Shown here in pieces: positions 23,831 to 31,483 of a stretch of DNA of 38,490 nt. Both the position numbers and the translations under genes were made by a program. The first letter of the stretch is position 1. Each line of letters starts with the position of its first letter. The notes under the pieces were generated by a model. It was not told the DNA's origin. It was given only the letters and a program-made list of their open reading frames with translations, and made no database searches. This stretch comes from Sinorhizobium fredii USDA 205. GTDB taxonomy: Bacteria > Pseudomonadota > Alphaproteobacteria > Rhizobiales > Rhizobiaceae. The DNA lies in assembly GCF_001461695.1 (NCBI RefSeq), contig NZ_AUTC01000150.1, forward strand, positions 1 to 38,490, in the 5' to 3' direction.

Positions 23831-23926
23831 CTTAAATCGTAGCCGATCTAAGGAGAAAAACATGCAGCAATTCAAAGTGCTACAGCGACCTTTGCGCATC
23901 TGATAAGCCGCGCGGCGCTGCAGTAA
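23831..23926 (+). repeat. Leader-ATG-hairpin repeat element, copy 1
   Basis: The element has a small inverted repeat (TTAAATCG/CGATCTAA), then AAGGAGAAAAAC, ATGCAGCAATTCAAAG, and an imperfect hairpin CTACAGCG...CGCTGCAG (~23880-23922) with an inner GCGC/GCGC. The same arrangement occurs on the minus strand at 32885-32990. Within it, 23862-23903 reads as a 13-codon mini-ORF (MQQFKVLQRPLRI) with a good ribosome site. Whether it is translated is unknown. It lies between smeB and smeR. Confidence 0.7.
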
Positions 23927-23936
23927 GGAGAACGCC

Positions 23937-24575
23937 ATGCGCCGAACCAAGGCCGATGCCGAGGAAACCCGAAGGAAGATCCTGAGCGCCGCCGAGCGCG
24001 TCTTCTACAAGAAGGGCGTCTCAGGCACGACCCTCGACGAGATTGCCAGCGAAGCCGGCGTGACGCGCGGCGCGATCTACTGGCATTTTGCCAACAAGAC
24101 CGATCTCTTCCTCGCCCTCTATGAGGCAGTGCCGCTGCCGCACGAAGACATGATCGCGCGCGAGATCGAAACGGAGGCCTTCGACACGCTCGCCATCGTC
24201 GAGGAAGCGACCGTCGACTGGCTCGATCTGCTTGCCAGGGACGAGCAACGGCAGCGCATTCTGGCGATCATGCTGCGCTGCGACTATGACGACGACATGT
24301 CGACGGTGCTCATCAAGCAGAAGGTCGTAGACGAGCGCCACAACGCGATACTCGAACATGCCTTCGCGCGGGCCCTGGAGCGTGGGCAGTTGCAGGAGAC
24401 GTGGACACCCGCCTCCGCGGTGCGGACACTAAACTGGATGATGATGGGGCTCTGCACCGACTGGCTGATTTTCGGCCGCCGCTTCGACCTCGCCGGCGAG
24501 GGGCGCGACGCTCTTGGACGCCTGTTCGAAAGCTTCCGGCGGGTGGTGGAAAAAAACGAGCAGGTCTCGGCCTGA
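23937..24575 (+). CDS. smeR: TetR-family regulator of the efflux pump (SmeR/AcrR-like)
   Basis: A 212-residue repressor. The N-terminal HTH runs from RRKILSAAERVFYKKG to TTLDEIASEAGVTRGAIYWHF and NKTDLFLALYE (residues ~12-62), close to AcrR/TtgR. The C-terminal helical ligand domain contains TLNWMMMGLCTDWLIFGRRFDL, like other RND-pump repressors. The start follows AAGGAGAACGCC. Unusually for this class, the gene is downstream of and co-directional with the pump rather than divergent from it. The candidate operator at 19311-19334 is therefore 4.6 kb away. It is the last gene before an accessory-looking segment. Confidence 0.93.
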   Translation: MRRTKADAEETRRKILSAAERVFYKKGVSGTTLDEIASEAGVTRGAIYWHFANKTDLFLALYEAVPLPHEDMIAREIETEAFDTLAIVEEATVDWLDLLARDEQRQRILAIMLRCDYDDDMSTVLIKQKVVDERHNAILEHAFARALERGQLQETWTPASAVRTLNWMMMGLCTDWLIFGRRFDLAGEGRDALGRLFESFRRVVEKNEQVSA

Positions 24576-24803
24576 GAGCCGTCATTCCCGTCAGGCCATG
24601 GAACGAGCAACCAGCGCCCATGAACGGACGTTTAGCATACCCGTCCGCTACAGCCGTTTCGGGCTCCATTGCCGTCGCCTGCTGGGCAGCTTCCGAACAC
24701 TCCTGTCGCCTCCTCGCGCGGAACCACTGGCTATCTGCAACGTGCCTTGCATGTTACCATCGGGAGTTTCGTCTGGGAGAGCCGGACGCAGGGAGCAACG
24801 GGC

Positions 24804-25322
24804 ATGGGAGCCAGGACCATCCGTTTTCTGGTCGGTTTAGCTGCTGGCTTTCTCGTATTGCCCCATCCAGTCAGTGCGCAGGAAGTGATTTATATCGTTC
24901 GGCACAGTGATCCGCCATCGACACTGAACCTGGATGAGATTCTCGACGAAACCCCGCTGTCGGAGTCCGGACAACAAAGGGCAAAAATGCTGGCTGAGCG
25001 ACTGAAAGACGCCGGCGTTACCGCTATCTATGCCACACAAGCCACGCGTACCGTTGAGACGGCAGAGCCACTCGCGAAGACCCGTGGACTCGGAATTCGT
25101 GTTCATTCTTACGAGGACAGCGACGGCTTGGTCCGTCTACTTCGCTCAGAGAACGGCAGAGACAGAGTGCTTGTCGTTGGGCATTGGAGCACCATTCCAG
25201 AGATTCTCAAGGCGCTCGGATATCCTGAGGAAGTCAAGATCGAACGAAGTGCATATGACAACCTGTTCGTGGTCGTCCCGAAGGAAGAGCAGGCGCCGAT
25301 CGTGCTGCACCTCCACTACTGA
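24804..25322 (+). CDS. Secreted histidine-phosphatase superfamily protein
   Basis: A 172-residue protein with an N-terminal signal peptide (residues 1-25, cleavage near VSA-QE) and a histidine phosphatase (phosphoglycerate-mutase-like) fold. The catalytic motif is IYIVRHSDPP, where the usual RHG/RHA reads RHS. TPLSESGQQRAKMLAERL follows, then TQATRTVETAEPLA, and the second catalytic His in VVGHWSTIPEIL. The catalytic Arg and His residues are present, so activity in the periplasm is plausible; the substrate is unknown. ATG 24804 is preceded by AGGGAG. Codon use is less G/C-biased at third positions than in smeR or polA, hinting at later acquisition. The nearest gene is the cyclase downstream. 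Confidence 0.85.
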   Translation: MGARTIRFLVGLAAGFLVLPHPVSAQEVIYIVRHSDPPSTLNLDEILDETPLSESGQQRAKMLAERLKDAGVTAIYATQATRTVETAEPLAKTRGLGIRVHSYEDSDGLVRLLRSENGRDRVLVVGHWSTIPEILKALGYPEEVKIERSAYDNLFVVVPKEEQAPIVLHLHY

Positions 25323-25384
25323 CACTACTGAAAATTGAAGCTGCGTGCTTCGACCCATCAAGCGAGCGACCTAACGGGAGGGTT

Positions 25385-26854
25385 GTGTTCCGGACTACAG
25401 ACCGCCCTTTCTCTTGCTCGCAGTTCGCTGATCGTCGGATGTCCATTGCCGGTCCGAAATTGCGAAGGGTTCTGGCCGGGAAGTTGTTTCCCGGGGTGAG
25501 ATCGGCAGGCGCCGCAAAGGCTCGATCCAATAGCGGTGAGGAAGCATCGTCGGGGTATCCGCGCCGCGTCTCCATACGCGCTGCGCTGGCTTTCACCTTT
25601 GGTGTCATCATCGCAGTGACCGCAGCCGCGCTGATCCTCGCATTGGAAAGTGGTCGCCAGAACACCGTCGCTCTCGTCCGCGACCGCAGTGAGCGAATTA
25701 TCGACACGATTGTGGAACGGACTCGATTGCACCTCGATCCAGCCCGCGACCAGTCCGAATTCCTGGCCAGGCTCTTCCGCGATGGCGATCTCGACCCGCA
25801 GGATGAAGCTGCCTCACTGAGCCAACTTCGGGCGGCACTCGCAGGTATCCCACAGGTCGCCGCGCTAGCCGTCATTCGCACCGATCTGAAGCAACTGCGC
25901 GCCGAACGCCATGGCGACGATATCGTTCTGCGACAGATCGACATGCGAACCGTGCCCGGGCTGGACGAAGCGTTCGAGATGGCGCGAAGCGCGGGTCACC
26001 CTGTCTGGGAAGAGCTTCTGTGGAGTGAACGGTTGAACCAGCCTCTCGTCAACGTTCGTACCCCCCTGTGGCATGAGGGTTCCTTTCTCGGGATTTTATT
26101 GACCGCGGTTACTGTTTCGGAGCTGTCGCGTTTTCTCGCCGAATCGCCCGCCGGGTCAGACGTCGGCGCGTTCATTCTTCTCGGCCGCAACCACGTCCTC
26201 GCTCATGCAGCACTTGCGCACAAGCCACAGTTGTTCAAGCGCGATAAACCCCTTCCGGAAGTGACCGAGATCGGGGACCCGGTGCTGGCCTCGATCTGGA
26301 GTCCAGATCCCGATTTGGGCGCAGCCGCCTTCGTCGGTTCTTCGAAAAGCCACGTCGTGACTGTCGATCGCGTTCCCTATGTCTTCATTTATCGCGACAT
26401 CACAGGATACAGCGACCAACCTTGGGTCGTTGGCCGCTACCTGCCGCTCGACGAGATTGGCAGCGAAGTCCGCAGACTTGAACACGCGGCCTGGCTAGGG
26501 CTCGGGGCCGTCCTTGTGGCGGTCGCTGGCGCCTGGCTGGTCGGCTATGCGATTGGAAAGCCGATATTGCGTCTGGCGCGCGCAACGTCTGCAATTCGTA
26601 CGCTCGATCTCACTTCTGCCCGCCCGCTCGCTGGCAGTCATCTGCGCGAACTGGACGAGGCAATACGAGCCTACAACGCGCTCATCGCGACCTTGCACTG
26701 GTTCGAGACCTATGGTCAAGCAGCTGATGGCACAGGGCGAACAGGCGTCAGCACTTGTAGAGCGGGAAGTCACGGTGCTGTTTACCGACATTGTCGACTT
26801 CACGAGCTTTGCCGAACGGCTATCGGCGTCCGATGCGGCGACGTTCCTCAATGA
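25385..26854 (+). pseudogene. Sensor half of a membrane adenylate cyclase, frame lost near 26711
   Basis: The N-terminal part of a class III cyclase. A first span (RAALAFTFGVIIAVTAAALILAL, ~65-87) is followed by an extracytoplasmic sensor region of ~280 residues with Cache-like strands. A second span (WLGLGAVLVAVAGAWLVGYAIG, ~370-392) leads to a HAMP-like linker ending LIATLHWFETY. After that the frame runs into unrelated residues and stops at 26852-26854. The catalytic domain follows in another frame. Relatives usually have about five residues (VPxxL-type) between ETY and VKQL. Their absence plus the frame change fits a deletion of ~14 nt after 26711. The start is uncertain: GTG 25385 (after GGGAGGG) or ATG 25439. 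Confidence 0.75.
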
Positions 26855-27335
26855 CCACTTCCAGCAGCTTGCCGCCTGCGTGGAGGCGGAAGGTGGCACT
26901 ATCGACAAGTACATCGGCGACTCGCTGATGGCATTTTGGGGGGCGCCGGAAATGCAGCCCGATCATTCCGCCCGGGCCTGTCGGGCAGCGATCGCGATCG
27001 CGGCGGCGATAGTTGGCGACAATCGGCGTCGACGAGGGCTTGGCCTGCCCCCCGTGCGAATCCGCATAGGCATCCATGCCGGCCCGGCGATGGTGGGAAA
27101 TATCGGGGCTCCAGGGCGGATCAACTATACGCTGGTCGGAGACATCGTGAACACCGCCCAACGCATCGAGGATGTCGCCAAGAAATGCATGACCAACGAA
27201 GACGAAGCGGTCATTCTGGTCAGCGACGCCGTGCTGCGATCTGCGGGACCCGAATGCTCGGCGCAACCTGTCGGCGAGCATATATTGCGCGGCCGGCACG
27301 AGCCGACACATGTTTTCAGATTGGAGGCGAGTTGA
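26712..27335 (+). CDS. Class III adenylate cyclase catalytic domain
   Basis: An in-frame domain of 207 residues from ATG 26712. The catalytic set is complete. Metal Asp26 is in LFTDIVDFT and the second metal Asp70 in YIGDSLMAFWG. Adenine-specifying Lys66 (TIDKYIGD) and Asp144 (YTLVGDIVN) are present, as are transition-state Asn147 and Arg151 (VNTAQRI). Lys/Asp at the specificity positions predicts cAMP rather than cGMP. It was probably once continuous with the sensor half upstream, which is in another frame. It might still be made by reinitiation at ATG 26712, yet it lacks an obvious ribosome site. If not translated, the whole cyclase is a pseudogene. Rhizobia typically carry many cyclases of this kind. 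Confidence 0.75.
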   Translation: MVKQLMAQGEQASALVEREVTVLFTDIVDFTSFAERLSASDAATFLNDHFQQLAACVEAEGGTIDKYIGDSLMAFWGAPEMQPDHSARACRAAIAIAAAIVGDNRRRRGLGLPPVRIRIGIHAGPAMVGNIGAPGRINYTLVGDIVNTAQRIEDVAKKCMTNEDEAVILVSDAVLRSAGPECSAQPVGEHILRGRHEPTHVFRLEAS

Positions 27336-27564
27336 TCTCTAAGCAGACCTTCCGGCCCGACGCCGCGAAGGTCGCCTTCGGGTCAGACCTGTCCGTTCGC
27401 TGCCGAGAAACGAAGGCCCGCAGGGGTCCGTGACAGGACCTTCGCGTTATCAACGGAAAGAGACCGCTTGTGGCGCACGTGCCGTCGGATAGCTGGTGAA
27501 CTGAAGTCTCGTTCCCACTCAAAACGGAAGTCTGTGGCGGCTATGGAGCGGCAGGTTTTCACCA

Positions 27565-30500
27565 CTAATGCGCCTCGTCCCAGTTCTGCGCGGCGCGGGC
27601 ATCCACCTTCAAGGGCACCCGCATGTCGAGCGCCGGCATCGCGGCATTCTCCATCACCGAAACGATCACCGGAAGGGTGCGCTCGATCTCGCCCTCCTCG
27701 ACCTCGAAGATCAGTTCGTCGTGCACCTGCAGCAGCATGCGTGCGGAAAGCTTCGCTTCCTCGAGCGCCGGCTCCATCTTGACCATTGCGCGGCGGATGA
27801 TGTCGGCGGCCGAACCCTGGATCGGCGCGTTGATCGAGGCGCGCTCGTTGAAGGCGCGCATCGAAGGATTGGAGGAGCGGATATCCGGATAGTGGGCGCG
27901 GCGGCCGAAGATCGTCTCGACATAGCCGTGCTCGCGGGCGAAGGCCTTGGTGTTCTCCATATAGTCGCGGATGCCCGGGAAGCGCTCGAAATAGCGCTTG
28001 ATATAGTCGCCGGCTTCCGAGCGCTCGATCGACAGCTGGTTGGCAAGGCCGAAGGCGGAGATGCCGTAGATGATGCCGAAGTTGATCGCCTTGGCGCGCC
28101 GGCGGATCTCGCTCGGCATGCCTTCGACCGGAACGCCGAACATCTCGGATGCCGTCATCGCGTGAATGTCGACGCCGTCGGCAAAGGCCTGGCGAAGCTG
28201 CGGGATGTCGGCGACATGGGCGAGCACCCGCAGCTCGATCTGGCTGTAGTCGGCCGAGACCAGCTTGTGCCCAGGCGTCGCGATGAAGGCGGTGCGGATC
28301 TTGCGACCCTCGGCGGTCCTCACTGGAATGTTCTGCAGGTTCGGCTCCGAGGAGGAAAGCCGTCCTGTCGTCGTCGCGGCAAGCGCATAGCCGGTGTGAA
28401 CGCGCTTCGTTTCCGGATGGACGAAGCCCGGCAGCGCGTCGGTATAGGTGGATTTGAGCTTGGTGAGCTGGCGCCAGTCGACGATCTTGCGCGGCAGTTC
28501 GTGGCCGACGGCGGCGAGATCCTCGAGCACCGAAGCGGAGGTCGACCATTGACCGGTCTTCGTCTTCGATCCGCCCGGAAAGCCCATCTTGCCGAACAGG
28601 ATATCGCCGAGCTGCTTCGGCGAGCCGATCGTGAAGGTCTCGCCGGCCAGCCGATAGATCTCGTCCTCGAGGGCCGCGGCCCCCTGCGCCAGCTCGCCGG
28701 AGAGGCGCGAGAGGATCTGCCGGTCGACGGTAATGCCGCGCTCTTCCATATGCGCCAGCACGGCGATCAGCGGCTTTTCGAGCCGTTCATAGACGCGCGT
28801 CAGCCCCTTGGCGGCAAGCCGCGGCTTCAGAACGTGCCAGAGGCGCAGCGTCACATCGGCGTCCTCGGCCGCATAGGCAGTCGCCCTGTCGATGTCGACG
28901 AAATCGAAGCTCACCGACGCCTTGCCGGTGCCGGCAACGTCCTTGTAGGGGATCGGCGTGTGGCCGAGCCACCGCTCCGAGAGCGAATCCATGCCGTGCG
29001 TGCCGTTGCCGGCATCGACCACATAGGACATCAGCATCGTGTCGTCGAAGCTCTGCAGGGTGATGCCGTGCCGCTTCATGACGAGATAGTCGTATTTCAG
29101 GTTCTGGGCGACCTTAAGGACGGACGGGTCTTCCAACAGAACCTTTAGCCGGCTCAGCGCCTCGCGCATGGCGATCTGGTTTTCTACGAGACCGCCACCG
29201 AGCAGGTCACCGACGCCGCTCTTGTGAATCAGCGGCACATAGGCGGCGCGGATGGTGCCGCCCATAGGATTGTTGCTGTAATCGGCGATCGCCAGCGAGA
29301 CGCCGCAGAGGTCGGCCCGCATCGGGTCGAGGGACGTCGTCTCCGTGTCGAAACCGAGGGCTCCCGTTTCGCGCGCATCGGCGATCCAACGGTCGAGGGT
29401 CGCAAGGTCGCGAATCGTCACATAGGCCGAATGGTCGAACGGCGCATTGGCGAAGAATTCGGCGCGCGCCTGCGCCAATCCCTGAGGCGTGGCGCCGGTG
29501 GCATCCGCGTCGCCCTTGCCTGTCAGGAACGAAACCGCCGCCTTGGCCGCATTGCCGCGCGGCGGCGCGGCGCTCGACGATGCCGGCGTCGGCGGCGGCC
29601 CGGCCGCCTCGCCCACGTCGAGGTCCGGCCCGTGCGCGGCCGCACCCCATTCGACCGGCACATGCGCCGGCTCGACCGCCTCCGCATCCGTATCGGTGGC
29701 CGCCGCGACGCGGCGCGTCAGGGTGGTGAATTCCATCGTCTTCAGGAAGGCGATGAGCTTCGGTCCATCCTGCGAATCGAGCCGCAGATCCTCGAGCGGC
29801 ACGTCGAGCGGCGTGTCCTTCCTCAAAGTGACGAGTTCGCGCGACAGGCGCGCCAGCTCGGCATTGGCGATGATCGACTCGCGCCGTTTCTGCTGCTTGA
29901 TCTCGCCGGCCCGCGAAAGCAGCGTGTCGAGATCCCCATATTCTTCGAGGAGCTGCGCCGCGGTCTTCGGACCGATGCCCGGAATGCCCGGCACGTTGTC
30001 GGTCGAATCGCCGGTCATCGCCTGGAGATCGATCATCTTCTCGGGCGGCACGCCCCATTTCTCGATCACGTCGGGAATGGTGATCTGCTTGTCCTTCATG
30101 CTGTCGTACATCGTCACATGGGGCGTGACCAATTGCATGAGGTCCTTGTCGGAGGAGACGATGGTGACGCCGGCGCCCGCCTCCTCGGCAAGGCGCGCAT
30201 AGGTGGCGATCAGATCGTCCGCCTCGTAGCCTTCCTTCTCGATGCAGGGCAGGTTGAAGGCGCGGGTGGCGTGGCGGATCAGCCCGAATTGCGGGATCAG
30301 GTCTTCGGGCGGCGCCGTGCGGTTCGCCTTGTACTGGTCGTAGAGCGCATTGCGGAACGTCTTCGAGGAATAGTCGAAGATCACCGCGAAATGCGTCGGG
30401 GTCACGCCGACCGAGGTGTCGCGCGCATCGGTCAGAAGCTTCCAGAGCATGTTGCAGAAGCCGGCGACCGCGTTGACCGGAAGCCCGTCCGACTTGCGGT

Positions 30501-30579
30501 TGAGCGGCGGGATGGCATGGAACGCCCGGAAGATGAAACCCGAGCCGTCGACGAGGAAGAGATGATCACCGTTTTTCAT
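27565..30579 (-). CDS. polA: DNA polymerase I
   Basis: A replication and repair polymerase of 1004 residues with all three activities. The 5'-3' exonuclease (residues ~1-300) has FLVDGSGFIFRAFHA, GYEADDLIATYA, SSDKDLMQLV and GIPGIGPKTAAQLL. After a Pro/Ala-rich linker (~320-375) comes a 3'-5' proofreading domain with intact DEDDy residues: Asp411/Glu413 (GFDTETTSL), NLKYDYLVMK and YAAEDADVT. The polymerase domain has ADYSQIELR (Asp777), RRRAKAINFGIIYGIS (O-helix) and VHDELIFEV (Asp954). ATG 30579 gives the canonical start MKNGDHLFLVDG, though its ribosome site is weak. It is transcribed away from the sRNA/marR genes. Confidence 0.97.
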   Translation of the reverse strand: MKNGDHLFLVDGSGFIFRAFHAIPPLNRKSDGLPVNAVAGFCNMLWKLLTDARDTSVGVTPTHFAVIFDYSSKTFRNALYDQYKANRTAPPEDLIPQFGLIRHATRAFNLPCIEKEGYEADDLIATYARLAEEAGAGVTIVSSDKDLMQLVTPHVTMYDSMKDKQITIPDVIEKWGVPPEKMIDLQAMTGDSTDNVPGIPGIGPKTAAQLLEEYGDLDTLLSRAGEIKQQKRRESIIANAELARLSRELVTLRKDTPLDVPLEDLRLDSQDGPKLIAFLKTMEFTTLTRRVAAATDTDAEAVEPAHVPVEWGAAAHGPDLDVGEAAGPPPTPASSSAAPPRGNAAKAAVSFLTGKGDADATGATPQGLAQARAEFFANAPFDHSAYVTIRDLATLDRWIADARETGALGFDTETTSLDPMRADLCGVSLAIADYSNNPMGGTIRAAYVPLIHKSGVGDLLGGGLVENQIAMREALSRLKVLLEDPSVLKVAQNLKYDYLVMKRHGITLQSFDDTMLMSYVVDAGNGTHGMDSLSERWLGHTPIPYKDVAGTGKASVSFDFVDIDRATAYAAEDADVTLRLWHVLKPRLAAKGLTRVYERLEKPLIAVLAHMEERGITVDRQILSRLSGELAQGAAALEDEIYRLAGETFTIGSPKQLGDILFGKMGFPGGSKTKTGQWSTSASVLEDLAAVGHELPRKIVDWRQLTKLKSTYTDALPGFVHPETKRVHTGYALAATTTGRLSSSEPNLQNIPVRTAEGRKIRTAFIATPGHKLVSADYSQIELRVLAHVADIPQLRQAFADGVDIHAMTASEMFGVPVEGMPSEIRRRAKAINFGIIYGISAFGLANQLSIERSEAGDYIKRYFERFPGIRDYMENTKAFAREHGYVETIFGRRAHYPDIRSSNPSMRAFNERASINAPIQGSAADIIRRAMVKMEPALEEAKLSARMLLQVHDELIFEVEEGEIERTLPVIVSVMENAAMPALDMRVPLKVDARAAQNWDEAH

Positions 30580-30682
30580 GCGGCCATGGATAGCGCGGGG
30601 GGAGGCAAAGGTCCATTGCGGTTTCGTCCGAACCCTCACGGAAACGTTACGCATTTGTAATGTGCGAGTCGGCCGGGCAATC

Positions 30683-30711
30683 CTTGAAAAGCCACATTTG
30701 AATCCTCAAAT
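30683..30711 (+). promoter_or_regulatory. Putative promoter of the sRNA locus
   Basis: CTTGAA (30683-30688) and TCAAAT (30706-30711) are spaced by 17 nt. The rhizobial -35 consensus is CTTGAC; the -10 is only approximate. A start near 30717 gives an RNA of about 150 nt ending at the terminator. Confidence 0.45.
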
Positions 30712-30716
30712 CAGGG

Positions 30717-30867
30717 TGAGCGGCACTTAAACGATGCCGTCGTCTGGTGATTGGCCTGTCCCCCGCCCGCACCAGATGTGGACAAAGGCCTCATCCCCCT
30801 CTCCGGGCCTTTGTCCCGCTTTCACAGAGCCGCCACGGCGCCGCCTCCGCGCCGTGGCGGTTTTTGT
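30717..30867 (+). ncRNA. Candidate trans-acting sRNA, alpha-r7 (Smr7C)-like
   Basis: A non-coding stretch between polA and marR folds into three stem-loops. SL1 pairs TCTGGTG (30743-30749) with CACCAGA (30770-30776). SL2 is a perfect 11-bp stem GGACAAAGGCC (30780-30790) / GGCCTTTGTCC (30806-30816). SL3 is a perfect 12-bp stem CCGCCACGGCGC (30830-30841) / GCGCCGTGGCGG (30849-30860) followed by TTTTTGTTT, an intrinsic terminator. The loops are C-rich (CCCCCTCTCC, CGCCTCC), as in antisense-to-ribosome-site sRNAs. No gene lies upstream on this strand, so the terminator needs its own transcript. From memory, S. meliloti Smr7C (alpha-r7) is ~150 nt and sits between polA and a MarR gene. The match is by position and architecture, not alignment. 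Confidence 0.72.
30830..30865 (+). terminator. Intrinsic terminator of the polA-marR sRNA
   Basis: A 12-bp perfect GC-rich stem with a 7-nt loop and five T residues at 30861-30865. Confidence 0.9.
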
Positions 30868-30942
30868 TTGGATCGAGCACCGACAACTCCATCGCCTGCT
30901 TTGTAACTTGTCTTCGTGCCGATTCGCGCCTACCCATGAGGC

Positions 30943-31386
30943 ATGGCCTTCAATCGGATGGACTCTGCGACCTATCTGGCCAGCCTGCTGGCAAGAAGCT
31001 TCTCGCGCGCTCTGCAGGCGCGGGCCCAGAAGCTCGGCTTCGCCCCCGGGCAATTTCCCATACTGCTCGAATTATGGGCCGAGGATGGGCTGACGCAGAA
31101 GCAGTTGCTCGACCGTCTGGACATCGAACAGGCGACCATGGCCAATACGCTCGCCCGCATGGAGCGCGACGGCCTCGTCGTCCGCCGCAAGCATCCGAAC
31201 GACAGGCGTTCGCAGCAGATCTTCCTGACCGAACGGGCCCGGGACATGGAAGCGGCGGCCAAGGAGGCGGCGCTGGCGGCGGAGCAATCGCTTCTCGCCG
31301 GGTTTCGGCGCTTCGAGAAGGAGCTCATGCTCGAATATATGCGCATGGCGCTCGCCAATGCGGCACGCGGCGGCGAGCCTTCCTGA
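30943..31386 (+). CDS. MarR-family transcriptional regulator
   Basis: A 147-residue winged-helix regulator. The N-terminal dimer helix is YLASLLARSFSRALQARAQKLGF. The DNA-binding core is LTQKQLLDRLDIEQATMANTLARMERDGLVVRRKHPNDRRSQQIFLTERAR, with the MarR wing motif NDRRSQ (read in parts). A C-terminal dimerisation helix follows. The start is ATG 30943, or ATG 30958; neither has a strong ribosome site. It follows the sRNA terminator by ~75 nt and precedes the peptidase gene by ~100 nt on the same strand. The ligand and targets are unknown. Confidence 0.92.
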   Translation: MAFNRMDSATYLASLLARSFSRALQARAQKLGFAPGQFPILLELWAEDGLTQKQLLDRLDIEQATMANTLARMERDGLVVRRKHPNDRRSQQIFLTERARDMEAAAKEAALAAEQSLLAGFRRFEKELMLEYMRMALANAARGGEPS

Positions 31387-31483
31387 TTGCCATCCGCGCA
31401 ATTTATCGTTGCATCAAAAGATTTTGCTTAAAGCCGCCCGCATTCGATTCTAGGTTCGCCCGCGAGACCCACAAAGGATTCGC

